30,302 nt of DNA from Prevotella sp. UBA3288 (GTDB lineage: Bacteria; Bacteroidota; Bacteroidia; Bacteroidales; Bacteroidaceae). The translations under genes and the position numbers were made by a program. Below, one piece after another: positions 19,985-27,946 of the stretch; within the stretch, counting starts at the first letter, position 1, and the number at the start of each line of letters is the position of its first letter. The stretch lies in NCBI GenBank assembly GCA_002361655.1, contig DETM01000002.1:3000-33301 (forward strand), read 5' to 3'. The notes beneath the pieces were generated by a model that worked only from the letters and a program-made list of their open reading frames with translations, searched no databases and was not told the DNA's origin.

Positions 19985-20782
19985 CTACTGGGCCTCTTCC
20001 GCCTCTTTCTGCCTGCGCTCCTCTTCCAGCACCTGGAAGTCTTTCTGGCGGAGCACGAAGGAGTCGGTCAGGTAGTTCTTGCGCACAATCTGGTTGGAAG
20101 CCAGTTCCTCAGGGGTTCCGTGAAAGAGGATGCGGCCCTCGAAGAGCAGGTAGGCACGGTCGGTAATGCAGAGCGTGTCCTCGACATTATGGTCGGTGAT
20201 GAGGATACCGATGTTGCGGTCCTTCAGTTTCCATACGATGAACTGGATATCCTCTACGGCGATGGGGTCGACTCCGGCGAAGGGCTCGTCGAGCATTATA
20301 AACTTGGGCTCGATGGCCAGACAGCGGGCAATCTCGCAGCGGCGGCGCTCGCCGCCGGAGAGTTGGTCGCCCTTGTTGCGGCGCACCTTCTGCAGGCGGA
20401 ACTCCTTGATCAGGCTCTCCAGTTTCTCCAACTGGTAGTCGCGTGGCTTGCCTGTCATCTCGAGCACGGAGAGGATATTGTCCTCTACCGACATCTTGCG
20501 GAAGACAGACGGTTCCTGGGCCAGATAGCCGATGCCCCGGCGGGCCCGCTTGTAGACCGGGAAGTCGGTCACCTCTTCGTCGCCCAGGAAGATATGGCCG
20601 CCATTGGGCAGCACCAGACCCGTGGTCATATAGAAAGAGGTGGTCTTGCCGGCACCGTTAGGTCCGAGCAGTCCGACAATCTCGCCTTGCTTCACTTCGA
20701 AACTCACGTCGTTGACCACCGTGCGCTTGCCGTATCGCTTGATCAGTCCCTCGGTGCGCAGTACGATAGATTCTTGTTCCAT
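19985..20782 (-). CDS. lptB: LPS export ABC transporter ATP-binding protein LptB
   Basis: Cytoplasmic ATPase that powers LPS extraction by LptFG. In the 265 residues Walker A is GPNGAGKT (40-47) and the Q-loop region is [17 protein letters not shown] (86-102), the LptB hallmark. The signature is LSGGERRR (141-148) and Walker B is FIMLDEP (161-167), followed by [13 protein letters not shown]. The C-terminal ~25 residues (acidic/basic, ending [13 protein letters not shown]) exceed the usual ~240. I chose ATG 20782; the frame stays open upstream to 20908 but that part crosses the promoter. It is the first gene on the minus side of the strand switch. Confidence 0.94.
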   Translation of the reverse strand: MEQESIVLRTEGLIKRYGKRTVVNDVSFEVKQGEIVGLLGPNGAGKTTSFYMTTGLVLPNGGHIFLGDEEVTDFPVYKRARRGIGYLAQEPSVFRKMSVEDNILSVLEMTGKPRDYQLEKLESLIKEFRLQKVRRNKGDQLSGGERRRCEIARCLAIEPKFIMLDEPFAGVDPIAVEDIQFIVWKLKDRNIGILITDHNVEDTLCITDRAYLLFEGRILFHGTPEELASNQIVRKNYLTDSFVLRQKDFQVLEEERRQKEAEEAQ

Positions 20783-20801
20783 ACCAGACTTATTTACGGT
20801 G

Positions 20802-20809
20802 CAAAGGTA
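20802..20809 (-). promoter_or_regulatory. -7 element of lptB promoter
   Basis: Minus strand TACCTTTG lies 19 bp before the lptB ATG. The upstream half is replaced by AGAAAGG heptads. It is divergent from the mlaE promoter 85 bp away. Confidence 0.65.
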
Positions 20810-20822
20810 CGAAGAAGAATCG

Positions 20823-20850
20823 AGAAAGGAGAAAGGAGAACGGAGAATTA
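20823..20850 (+). repeat. 7-bp tandem repeat in the lptB-mlaE divergent region
   Basis: AGAAAGG, AGAAAGG, AGAACGG, AGAATTA: four units, the last diverged. They sit between the two divergent promoters, where the -33 region of lptB would be. Confidence 0.8.
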
Positions 20851-20877
20851 TAATTATTTCACGTAAGAATGCTGACA

Positions 20878-20901
20878 TTTGAAAGATATTTTGTACCTTT
20901 G
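20878..20901 (+). promoter_or_regulatory. mlaE promoter with short-spaced TTTG
   Basis: TTTG (20878-20881), 12 bp, TACCTTTG (20894-20901); the start ATG follows 22 bp later. No TTTG at ~20 bp spacing. Confidence 0.6.
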
Positions 20902-20923
20902 CACCCAAAGAAACGACTCGATT

Positions 20924-21670
20924 ATGCTCTTAACGAAATGGCTGACCACCTTCGGTCGCTACCTGATGCTGATGGGGCGCACATTCGCTGTGCCGGAGCG
21001 GTTCAGGATGTTCTGGAAACAATATGTGAAGGAGATGTCGCAACTGGGTGTCGACTCGATAGGCATCGTGTTGCTCATCTCGTTCTTCATCGGTGCCGTG
21101 ATTTGCATCCAGATGAAGATGAACATCGAGAGCCCGTGGATGCCCCGCTGGGTGGCCGGCTATACCACGCGCGAGATCATGCTGCTGGAGTTCTCGTCGT
21201 CGATCATGTGTCTGATCCTGGCCGGCAAGGTAGGTTCGAACATCGCCTCGGAGATAGGCACCATGCGGGTGACACAGCAGATCGACGCCCTGGAGATTAT
21301 GGGTGTCAACTCGGCCTGCTACCTCATACTGCCCAAGATACTGGGCCTGCTGACCATCATGCCCTTCCTGGTCATCTTCTCCAGCGCCATGGGCATTCTG
21401 GGGGCCTACGGCACGGCCTACATCGGACATATCATGCCGCCCGACGACCTGACACTGGGCCTACAGCACAACTTCGTGCCGTGGTTCCTGTGGATGTCGA
21501 TCATCAAGAGCCAGTTCTTTGCCTTCATCATCAGCAGTGTTCCAGCCTTCTTCGGCTACACCGTCGAGGGCGGCTCGGTCAATGTAGGCAAGGCATCGAC
21601 AGATGCCGTCGTCTCGTCGAGTGTGCTCATCCTGTTCAGCGACGTCTTCCTAACACAACTACTGTCATGA
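20924..21670 (+). CDS. mlaE: MlaE-family ABC transporter permease
   Basis: Membrane subunit of a Mla/MCE-type phospholipid transporter. The 248-residue protein has an amphipathic N-terminus and about five membrane segments (e.g. ~45-63, ~88-102, ~133-165, ~195-212). It carries the family signature [19 protein letters not shown] at 109-127, corresponding to the ATPase-contact loop. I chose ATG 20924 ([14 protein letters not shown]) because the longer frame from 20879 would start inside the promoter. The stop overlaps the next ATG (ATGA), a tight coupling to the ATPase. No MlaD, MlaB or MlaC homologue is adjacent. Confidence 0.92.
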   Translation: MLLTKWLTTFGRYLMLMGRTFAVPERFRMFWKQYVKEMSQLGVDSIGIVLLISFFIGAVICIQMKMNIESPWMPRWVAGYTTREIMLLEFSSSIMCLILAGKVGSNIASEIGTMRVTQQIDALEIMGVNSACYLILPKILGLLTIMPFLVIFSSAMGILGAYGTAYIGHIMPPDDLTLGLQHNFVPWFLWMSIIKSQFFAFIISSVPAFFGYTVEGGSVNVGKASTDAVVSSSVLILFSDVFLTQLLS

Positions 21671-22431
21671 TTGAAGTAAAAGACCTCTATAAGAGTTTTG
21701 GCGACAAGGAGGTGCTGAAGGGCATCTCGACCGTTTTCGAGAACGGCAAGACGAACCTCATCATCGGCCAGAGCGGGTCGGGCAAGACGGTGCTGATGAA
21801 AAACCTCGTGGGACTGCTCACGCCCACCAGCGGACAGGTGCTCTACGACGGGCGCGACTTCGTCAGGATGTCGAAGAAGGAGAAGGTGATGATGCGCCGC
21901 GAGATGGGCATGATCTTCCAGAGTGCCGCCCTGTTCGACTCGCTGTCGGTGCTGGAGAACGTGATGTTTCCGCTCGACATGTTCTCGTCGATGACGCTGC
22001 GCGAACGGCAGCAGCGGGCCATGGACTGTCTGGACCGCGTCAACCTGGTGGGGGCTGAACAGAAGTTCCCAGGCGAGATTAGCGGCGGCATGCAGAAGCG
22101 TGTGGCCATCGCACGCGCCATCGCCCTGAACCCCAAATACCTGTTCTGCGACGAGCCCAACAGCGGACTGGACCCGAAGACGTCGCTCGTCATCGACGAA
22201 CTGCTGCACAGCATCACCCGCGAATTCCAGATGACCACCATCATCAACACCCACGACATGAACTCGGTGATGGGCATCGGCGAGAACGTAATCTTCATCT
22301 ACGAGGGGCACAAGGAGTGGCAGGGCGTGTCGGCCGACATCATGGGGTCGACGAACAAACGGCTGACCGACTTCATCTTTGCCAGCGACCTGCTGAAGGA
22401 GATGCGCCAGGCGGTGACGCATAAGAGTTGA
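21667..22431 (+). CDS. mlaF: MlaF-family ABC transporter ATP-binding protein
   Basis: ATPase partner of the MlaE permease. In the 254 residues Walker A is GQSGSGKT (34-41) and the Q-loop region is MIFQSAALFDSLSVLENV (82-99). The signature is ISGGMQKR (138-145), with the SGGM form typical of Mla/Ttg2A ATPases. Walker B is YLFCDEP (158-164) and the H-loop is TIINTHDM. The start ATG at 21667 overlaps the mlaE stop. The stop codon lies inside a heptad repeat that runs to the start of the histidine kinase gene. A longer open frame beginning at 20869 continues into this gene but is only an antisense/off-frame extension. Confidence 0.94.
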   Translation: MIEVKDLYKSFGDKEVLKGISTVFENGKTNLIIGQSGSGKTVLMKNLVGLLTPTSGQVLYDGRDFVRMSKKEKVMMRREMGMIFQSAALFDSLSVLENVMFPLDMFSSMTLRERQQRAMDCLDRVNLVGAEQKFPGEISGGMQKRVAIARAIALNPKYLFCDEPNSGLDPKTSLVIDELLHSITREFQMTTIINTHDMNSVMGIGENVIFIYEGHKEWQGVSADIMGSTNKRLTDFIFASDLLKEMRQAVTHKS

Positions 22432-22466
22432 GAGTTGAAAAATTGAAAATTGAAAGTTGAGGGTTA
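22424..22466 (+). repeat. 7-bp tandem repeat filling the mlaF-kinase gap
   Basis: AGAGTTG, AGAGTTG, AAAAATTG, AAAATTG, AAAGTTG, AGGGTTA. The mlaF stop TGA (22429-22431) falls across the first two units. The kinase ATG begins at 22467, the base right after the last unit. It is related in sequence to the clpP-clpX array. Confidence 0.9.
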
Positions 22467-23585
22467 ATGCAGTGGACAGATCGGATACGGCAGGTGAAGA
22501 TATGGCTGGTGGTGGTAGCAATAGCCATCACGGCCACCTCGCTCTATGTGTCGCACCGGCTGGTCAACGACCTGCAGACCGAAGAGCGCACGAAGATGGA
22601 AATCTGGGCCGAGGCCATGCGCGTATTTACCGAAGCCGACGAGCAGACCGACCTCTCGCTGGTGTCGAAGGTCATCGAAGGCAATAACACCATACCCGTA
22701 GTGGTAGTCGACAACGAGGGTAACGTGCTCGACTACAGCAACATCGACGACACCACCGACCTGGCCCGACGCTTCCTGACCGGCAGCGACTCCATACGCA
22801 TCAGTCCCTATCAGGTGCTCTGCTACCAAGAGTCGACCATGCTGAAACGGCTGACGCAATACCCCTACTGGGCGCTGGGCATCGTCACCATCTTCGGCAT
22901 TGTGGCCATCTTCGCCCTGCTGGCATCGAAACGTGCCGAACAGAACAAGGTGTGGGTGGGACTGTCGAAAGAGACAGCCCACCAACTGGGCACCCCCATC
23001 TCGTCGCTCATGGCATGGGTAGAAGTGCTCAAAGAGACCTACCCCGACGACGAGATGATACCCGAGATGTCGAAAGACGTGAAACGGCTTGAACGTATCG
23101 CCGAGCGCTTCTCGAAGATCGGCTCACGGCCCGAACCCGTCAACACGCGGCTCAACGAAGTGCTCGACCGCGTCATCGAATATATGGACAAGCGCACCTC
23201 GCAAAAGGTGGCCATCAAGGGCCACTACCCCGACCATCCCGTAGTGGTCAAGATCAACGCCTCGCTCTTCGAATGGGTCATCGAGAATCTCTGCAAGAAC
23301 GCCGTCGATGCTATGGAGGGCGGCAGCGGCAAGATAGACCTCTGGCTGCTGGAGGAAGACGATGTCGTGGCCATCGAAGTGGCTGACAGCGGCAAAGGCA
23401 TCCGCAAGAAAGACGTGAAGAACGTGTTCCGGCCGGGCTTCACCACCAAGAAACGAGGCTGGGGCCTGGGCCTCTCGCTGGCCAAGCGCATCGTCGAGGA
23501 ATACCATAAAGGGCGCATCTACGTCAAAGACTCCGAACTGGGACGAGGCACTACCTTCCGCATCGAACTGAAGGCAGCAACCTGA
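22467..23585 (+). CDS. Membrane sensor histidine kinase
   Basis: Two-component sensor. In the 372 residues TM1 is at ~11-28 and a ~100-residue periplasmic domain lies at ~30-132 (PVVVVDNEGNVLDYSNI looks PAS/Cache-like). TM2 is at ~135-153. The H-box KETAHQLGTPISSL carries His172, with LGTP in place of the common LRTP. The ATPase domain follows: N-box NLCKNAVDAM, G1 ADSGKGI, F-box VFRPGFTTK and G2 GWGLGLSLAKRI. No response regulator is adjacent, so it is an orphan here. It is probably co-transcribed with mlaEF through the repeat-filled gap, hinting at envelope sensing (inference). The signal is unknown. Confidence 0.9.
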   Translation: MQWTDRIRQVKIWLVVVAIAITATSLYVSHRLVNDLQTEERTKMEIWAEAMRVFTEADEQTDLSLVSKVIEGNNTIPVVVVDNEGNVLDYSNIDDTTDLARRFLTGSDSIRISPYQVLCYQESTMLKRLTQYPYWALGIVTIFGIVAIFALLASKRAEQNKVWVGLSKETAHQLGTPISSLMAWVEVLKETYPDDEMIPEMSKDVKRLERIAERFSKIGSRPEPVNTRLNEVLDRVIEYMDKRTSQKVAIKGHYPDHPVVVKINASLFEWVIENLCKNAVDAMEGGSGKIDLWLLEEDDVVAIEVADSGKGIRKKDVKNVFRPGFTTKKRGWGLGLSLAKRIVEEYHKGRIYVKDSELGRGTTFRIELKAAT

Positions 23586-23610
23586 AGCCGCATCATCAAG
23601 CAGCGGCTTC
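23584..23610 (+). terminator. Hairpin at end of histidine kinase gene
   Basis: GAAGCCGC (23584-23591), an 11-nt loop, GCGGCTTC (23603-23610): a perfect 8-bp stem that starts inside the stop codon. No T run follows, so it may only protect the 3' end or act weakly. Confidence 0.4.
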
Positions 23611-23674
23611 AAGCAGCAGCCCAAACGACCGTCAAGACATAACCGAACAAAAATGTGACATAGACAAAAGCAAG

Positions 23675-23698
23675 TTTGAAAAATAATGAGTACCTTTG
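23675..23698 (+). promoter_or_regulatory. Promoter of GH51 gene with short-spaced TTTG
   Basis: TTTG (23675-23678), 12 bp, TACCTTTG (23691-23698), ~50 bp before the ATG. Confidence 0.6.
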
Positions 23699-23748
23699 CA
23701 TCCAGATAGAATATATGAAAACGAATATTCAATAACCAAAAACGCAAC

Positions 23749-25755
23749 ATGAAACGTAAGACTATCCTCGCTGCCCTCGCCATGGCAGCACTGGGACTCA
23801 ACGCCCAGAAACCGATGACCGCCCCTGCCGGCGGCAAGGCTATTAGTGACGAACTGATCGGCATCTTCTTCGAAGACATCAGCAGCAGTGCCGACGGCGG
23901 ACTCTATGCCGAGTTGATACAGAACGGCTCCTTCGAGTACAATCCCGCTGAGCGCGACGGCTGGGGACCGGGCACTGCCTGGAAGACCATCCGCCCGGGC
24001 CACTCGCTGGGCAAGGTGGAGATACGCATGGACAGCCCCATCCACCCCAACAACCCCACCTACATGCGGCTCCACACCGAGCGCGTCAAAGAGTACTACG
24101 ACTATGCCGGATGGAAAGGCTTCGGACTGCAGAACAACGGTTTCGAAGGCATCAGCGTCAAGGCACAGGCCAACTACGACTTCTCGGTCTTCCTGCGCAA
24201 CAGCGGGACGGCCAAACAGGTGCGCATCGTGCTGGCTGCCCCTCAGGGCAAAGGCAAGGACCCGAAAGTGCTAGCCGAGACCACGCTCGACGTGAGCGCC
24301 GCAAACTGGCAGAAATACGAGGCCACGCTGACTGCCGCCGAGGACTGCCGCGATGCCAACCTGCAGATACTGGTGCAGACCCCCGGCGACCTGGACATCG
24401 ACATGGTGTCGCTCATGCCACAAGACACCTATAAGGGACACGGGCTGCGCAAAGACCTGGCCGAGGCCCTCGAGGCCCTGCACCCGAAATTCATGCGCTT
24501 TCCCGGCGGATGTGTGGTGCATGGCGGCGGCGACGGATTCTGGGACACCTACCGCTGGAAGACCACCATCGGCCCGAAAGAGCAGCGCCGCGGACTGAAG
24601 AACACCTGGGGCTACCACCAGTCGATGGGACTGGGATACTACGAGTACTTCCAGTTCTGCGAAGACATGGGCATGCAGCCACTGCCCATCCTGCCCTGCG
24701 GCGTCTCCTGCCAAGGCACCAACGGCGGCTGGGGCATGAAGACACAGGCACAGGACGTGGTGCCCATGTCGGAGATGGACGAATGGGTGAGCGAAGCCAT
24801 CGACCTGATTGAGTGGGCCAACGGCGACCCCGCCACCAACAAATGGGCAAAGATGCGCGCCGAGGCCGGCCATCCGAAACCCTTCAACCTGAAATATCTG
24901 GGACTGGGCAACGAGGAGAAAATCACACCCGAGTTCGCCGAGCGCTTCCGCTATATATATAATAAGGTGACAAAGGCCCATCCCGAAATCATCATCGTCG
25001 GCACGGCCGGTCCCGGATCACACCCGGGCAACCCCGACTTGGAGAACGGATGGAAACTGGCCGACGAACTGGGTATGCCCATCATCGACGAGCACTACTA
25101 CGAGCCCAACAAGTACTTCCTGGAGAAACGACAGTATGATGCCTATCCGCGCGACCGCAAGACAAAGGTCTATCTGGGCGAATATGCCGCTAAGGACAAG
25201 AAACTCATCGACGCCCTGGCCGAGGGGCTCTACCTGCTTCACGTAGAGCGCAACGGCGACGTGGTGTGCATGACCTCCTACGCCCCGCTCTTCGCCAAGA
25301 AGAACGCCACCAACTGGAACCCCGACCTGATTTACTTCGACAACGAACGGCCCTATCTGACCTGCAGTTACTATGTGCAGCAGATGTTCGGACAGTCGGC
25401 CGGACAGTACTACTATGGCGACTGCGTGACCTTCGAGGGCGATGCCGCCGGCACCATACAACCCGTGGAGAAGAGCAACTACGGCCAGTCGGTGGTGCTC
25501 AACACCCAGACACGCCGCCTCTATGTGAAACTCTGCAACGCCGGTGGCGAGGCCAAGACGGCCAAACTCGACCTGTCGCGCTTCCGCTCGATGAAGAAGA
25601 CGGCCACGAAGACTACTCTGGCCGGAAAGGCTGACGACGAGAACAACTACGAGCAACAGCCCATCGCACCGCAGACGGAGACCATCAAGGCCGACAAGAA
25701 GGCCACCATCGAACTGGCCCCCTACTCCTTCGTGATGCTCGAGTACACTCTCTGA
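23749..25755 (+). CDS. Alpha-L-arabinofuranosidase, GH51, exported
   Basis: Releases terminal arabinose from plant arabinans and arabinoxylan. The 668 residues include a signal peptide (MKRKTILAALAMAALGLNA, cleaved around residue 19). A carbohydrate-binding beta-sandwich-like region occupies ~80-225. The GH51 TIM barrel begins with FPGGCVVHG at ~251. The acid/base is Glu389 in GLGNEEK; the nucleophile is Glu478 in VYLGEYAA. HYYEPNKYF lies between them. A C-terminal beta domain runs from ~540 to the end. Length and order fit bacterial GH51 enzymes with an internal CBM4-like domain. It is monocistronic; no SusC/SusD pair or other glycosidase lies in the window. A periplasmic or surface location follows from the signal peptide. 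Confidence 0.92.
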   Translation: MKRKTILAALAMAALGLNAQKPMTAPAGGKAISDELIGIFFEDISSSADGGLYAELIQNGSFEYNPAERDGWGPGTAWKTIRPGHSLGKVEIRMDSPIHPNNPTYMRLHTERVKEYYDYAGWKGFGLQNNGFEGISVKAQANYDFSVFLRNSGTAKQVRIVLAAPQGKGKDPKVLAETTLDVSAANWQKYEATLTAAEDCRDANLQILVQTPGDLDIDMVSLMPQDTYKGHGLRKDLAEALEALHPKFMRFPGGCVVHGGGDGFWDTYRWKTTIGPKEQRRGLKNTWGYHQSMGLGYYEYFQFCEDMGMQPLPILPCGVSCQGTNGGWGMKTQAQDVVPMSEMDEWVSEAIDLIEWANGDPATNKWAKMRAEAGHPKPFNLKYLGLGNEEKITPEFAERFRYIYNKVTKAHPEIIIVGTAGPGSHPGNPDLENGWKLADELGMPIIDEHYYEPNKYFLEKRQYDAYPRDRKTKVYLGEYAAKDKKLIDALAEGLYLLHVERNGDVVCMTSYAPLFAKKNATNWNPDLIYFDNERPYLTCSYYVQQMFGQSAGQYYYGDCVTFEGDAAGTIQPVEKSNYGQSVVLNTQTRRLYVKLCNAGGEAKTAKLDLSRFRSMKKTATKTTLAGKADDENNYEQQPIAPQTETIKADKKATIELAPYSFVMLEYTL

Positions 25756-25764
25756 CACCCATTG

Positions 25765-25884
25765 CACACTATTGTTGCGGCTGTGCAAAAACGAGAAAAA
25801 ATGAAGCGTTTTTGCAAAAAAGTTGGCAGTTTCCATATGATTTTGGAAAAATTTGTATAACTTTGCAGCCGCAAAAATAGTGTG
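25765..25884. repeat. 19-bp near-perfect inverted repeat around the DUF177 promoter
   Basis: The left arm CACACTATTGTTGCGGCTG (25765-25783) and the right arm (25866-25884) are complementary at 18 of 19 positions. A further CAAA match follows after a 2-nt shift. The left arm starts 9 bp after the GH51 stop. The right arm starts at the first base after the TAACTTTG element and ends 1 bp before the DUF177 ATG. Inside is a second hairpin, TGCAAAAACG (25784-25793) with CGTTTTTGCA (25807-25816). Confidence 0.85.
25842..25865 (+). promoter_or_regulatory. Promoter of the DUF177-rpmF-fabH operon
   Basis: TTTG (25842-25845), 12 bp, TAACTTTG (25858-25865), 20 bp before the ATG. It lies between the arms of the inverted repeat. 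Confidence 0.65.
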
Positions 25885-25885
25885 T

Positions 25886-26407
25886 ATGTGTAGTCTTGAG
25901 AGATATGAGATTGATTTAAAGGCACTTACCGAGGACATTACGCCCTTGGAATGGCATCTGGACAATCAATTCTTTGATTCTGTCGATGACAATCAGGTGC
26001 AGAGCGGCTCGTTGCACGTGTCGGGGTCTATACGCAAGGCTGTCGGCTTTTTTGAACTGCTACTGCACGTTGAAGGCACTGTTCAGGTACCATGCGACCG
26101 CTGTCTGGACATGATGGACCAGCCCATAGCGACCGACCTGCGTCTGATAGCGAAACTGGGAACTGAATACCACGAAGACGATGACATCATCACCGTCGAC
26201 GAGCACGATGGCGTACTCAAGACGGCTTGGTTCATCTACGAGTCGATAGTTCTGGCGGTACCCATCCAGCACGTTCATCAACCTGGCGATTGCAACGATG
26301 CTATGATGCGAGTGCTCGAAGAGCATTCGGCTGCCCGAAGCAGCGATGCGGACGCCAGCAAGACCATTGACCCGCGATGGAGCGCACTGTTGAAGTTGAA
26401 AGAGTGA
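25886..26407 (+). CDS. DUF177 (YceD-type) protein
   Basis: Member of the family linked to 23S rRNA metabolism and ribosomal protein L32, nearly always encoded before rpmF. The 173 residues start MCSLERYEIDLKAL. They include the family core VEGTVQVPCDRCLDMM, a CxxC pair (~69-72 of this start), the segment YHEDDDIITVDEHD, and later HQPGDCNDAM. I chose ATG 25886 because the upstream in-frame start at 25853 would precede the transcription start. It is followed after 105 bp by rpmF and then fabH, the classic order. Confidence 0.9.
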   Translation: MCSLERYEIDLKALTEDITPLEWHLDNQFFDSVDDNQVQSGSLHVSGSIRKAVGFFELLLHVEGTVQVPCDRCLDMMDQPIATDLRLIAKLGTEYHEDDDIITVDEHDGVLKTAWFIYESIVLAVPIQHVHQPGDCNDAMMRVLEEHSAARSSDADASKTIDPRWSALLKLKE

Positions 26408-26448
26408 AAGACTCCGGATACAAAAAGCAAATAAAAAAAACAGCAATT

Positions 26449-26512
26449 AAATAGTAAAATTACTAAATTGTAAACAAATAGTAAATTGTAAATAATTAAA
26501 TTGTAAATAACA
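26449..26512 (+). repeat. Heptad-periodic A/T array upstream of rpmF
   Basis: AAATAGT, AAAATTACT, AAATTGT, AAACAAATAGT, AAATTGT, AAATAATT, AAATTGT, AAATAAC, ending one base before the rpmF ATG. It forms an unstructured A/U leader with no Shine-Dalgarno sequence. Units are shared with the array before tig. Confidence 0.8.
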
Positions 26513-26704
26513 ATGGCACATCCTAAAAGAAGACAATCAAACACCCGTACGGCCAAGCGTCGTACACACGACAAGGCTGTAGCACCTACACTCGCAGTAT
26601 GCCCTAACTGTGGCGCTTATTACGTGTATCACACCGTTTGCCCCACCTGCGGCTACTATCGCGGCAAGGTTGCTATCAAGAAGGACGAAGAGGTTGCTGA
26701 ATAA
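26513..26704 (+). CDS. rpmF: 50S ribosomal protein L32
   Basis: Small ribosomal protein of 63 residues. It has the conserved start [22 protein letters not shown] zinc ribbon is formed by CPNC and CPTC (Cys30, Cys33, Cys43, Cys46). All four cysteines are kept, so this is the zinc-binding form of L32. The acidic tail KKDEEVAE is typical of Bacteroidota. The stop overlaps the fabH start by one base (TAATG). Confidence 0.97.
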   Translation: MAHPKRRQSNTRTAKRRTHDKAVAPTLAVCPNCGAYYVYHTVCPTCGYYRGKVAIKKDEEVAE

Positions 26705-27705
26705 TGGGTAAGATTAACGCGATCATCACCGGCGTCGGAGGCTACGTGCCCGATTATGTCCTCACCAACGAGGAACTTTCGCGCATGGTCGACACCAACG
26801 ATGAGTGGATTATGACGCGTGTCGGAATCAAGGAGCGCCGAATCCTCACCGAAGAGGGTCTCGGCACTTCCTATATGGCGCGCAAAGCAGCCAAGCAACT
26901 GATGAAGAAGACGGGGGCCGACCCGGACTCAATCGACGCCCTCCTCGTAGCCACTTCTACAGCCGACTACCACTACCCCTCTACCGCCAGTATCGTCATT
27001 GGCAAACTGGGACTGAAGAATGCTTTCGCATTCGACCTCTGGGCCGCCTGCAGCGGATTCCTCTATCTGCTCGACATGGCATCAAGCATGATTCAGAGCG
27101 GACGCTACAAGAAGGTCATCGTGATAGGCGCTGACAAGATGTCGTCAGTCACCGACTACAAAGACCGTCAGACCTGTCCACTCTTCGGCGACGGTGCCGC
27201 TGCCGTGCTGGTAGAGGCTACCGACGAGGAGAACATCGGACTGATGGACTCCTATCTGCGCACCGACGGACTTGGCTTGCCCTTCCTGCACATGAAAGCC
27301 GGCGGCTCCGTGAGCCCTGCCTGCCACTTCACGGTGGACCACCGCATGCACTTCACCTATCAGGAGGGGCGCACCGTGTTCCGCTATGCCGTGACCAACA
27401 TGAGTGACGACTGTGCCGTGATAGCCGAGCGCAACGGACTGAACAAGGACAACATCGACTGGGTGGTGCCCCATCAGGCCAATATGCGCATCATCGAGGC
27501 TGTGGCCAAACGGCTGGAGATGCCCATGGAAAAGGTGATGGTCAACATCGAGCGCTACGGCAACACGTCGGCAGCCACCATCCCGCTGGCACTCTGGGAG
27601 TACGAGCCGCAGTTGCGCAAGGGCGACAACCTCATCATGACTGCTTTCGGAGCAGGCTTCACCCACGGTGCAAACTATCTCCGCTGGGCCTACGACGGAA
27701 AATAA
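26704..27705 (+). CDS. fabH: Beta-ketoacyl-ACP synthase III
   Basis: Condenses acetyl-CoA (or branched acyl-CoA) with malonyl-ACP to start fatty acid synthesis. In the 333 residues the catalytic triad is Cys116 ([14 protein letters not shown]), His257 (VPHQANMRI) and Asn287 ([11 protein letters not shown]). The C-terminal [11 protein letters not shown] glycine-rich motif is present. The length is standard. Translation is coupled to rpmF. The DUF177-rpmF-fabH link between ribosome and lipid synthesis genes is widely conserved. Substrate preference cannot be read from the sequence. Confidence 0.96.
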   Translation: MGKINAIITGVGGYVPDYVLTNEELSRMVDTNDEWIMTRVGIKERRILTEEGLGTSYMARKAAKQLMKKTGADPDSIDALLVATSTADYHYPSTASIVIGKLGLKNAFAFDLWAACSGFLYLLDMASSMIQSGRYKKVIVIGADKMSSVTDYKDRQTCPLFGDGAAAVLVEATDEENIGLMDSYLRTDGLGLPFLHMKAGGSVSPACHFTVDHRMHFTYQEGRTVFRYAVTNMSDDCAVIAERNGLNKDNIDWVVPHQANMRIIEAVAKRLEMPMEKVMVNIERYGNTSAATIPLALWEYEPQLRKGDNLIMTAFGAGFTHGANYLRWAYDGK

Positions 27706-27772
27706 CATGCACAAAGCGTGCATGACCACACATTAGAATCCGTGCCAACTCGTAAGGGATGGCACGGATTCT
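27706..27772 (+). terminator. Two hairpins after fabH
   Basis: The first is CATGCAC-AAAGC-GTGCATG (27706-27724), starting right after the fabH stop. The second is AGAATCCGTGCCA (27735-27747), a 12-nt loop, TGGCACGGATTCT (27760-27772), a perfect 13-bp stem. Neither has a T run. They probably end or protect the operon transcript; the exact role is not certain. Confidence 0.5.
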
Positions 27773-27826
27773 TATAAGAGAAAACATTCCAAAAAGGACA
27801 CAGAGAGAAAGAAAACGAGTGAAAAA

Positions 27827-27858
27827 TTTGGTAGAAAGAAGGAAAAAGCGTAACTTTG
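27827..27858 (+). promoter_or_regulatory. era promoter
   Basis: TTTG (27827-27830), 20 bp, TAACTTTG (27851-27858), the canonical Bacteroidota spacing. Confidence 0.72.
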
Positions 27859-27946
27859 TGCCAAATTGACGATGCAGCAACTAAGCAGCGCACCGTTGAG
27901 ATATTGTGACAACAACACACAAGAAATGTCGAGCGCAAAGAAAGAG

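Noticed and set aside
19913..20866. Plus-strand ORF of 317 codons opposite lptB
   Set aside because: It is antisense to all LptB motifs and continues through the promoter region.
20869..21666. N-terminal extension of the mlaF frame back to 20869
   Set aside because: This part overlaps mlaE out of frame and is Arg/His/Gly-rich; MlaF begins at the ATGA overlap at 21667.
25801..25857. 18-codon ORF starting at ATG 25801
   Set aside because: It lies within the inner hairpin and upstream of the mapped promoter motif; no sign of translation.
27707..27733. 9-codon ORF (MHKAC..) after fabH, sharing 11 bp with the era start
   Set aside because: The ORF lies mostly in a hairpin, is very short, and the 11-bp match can be chance.
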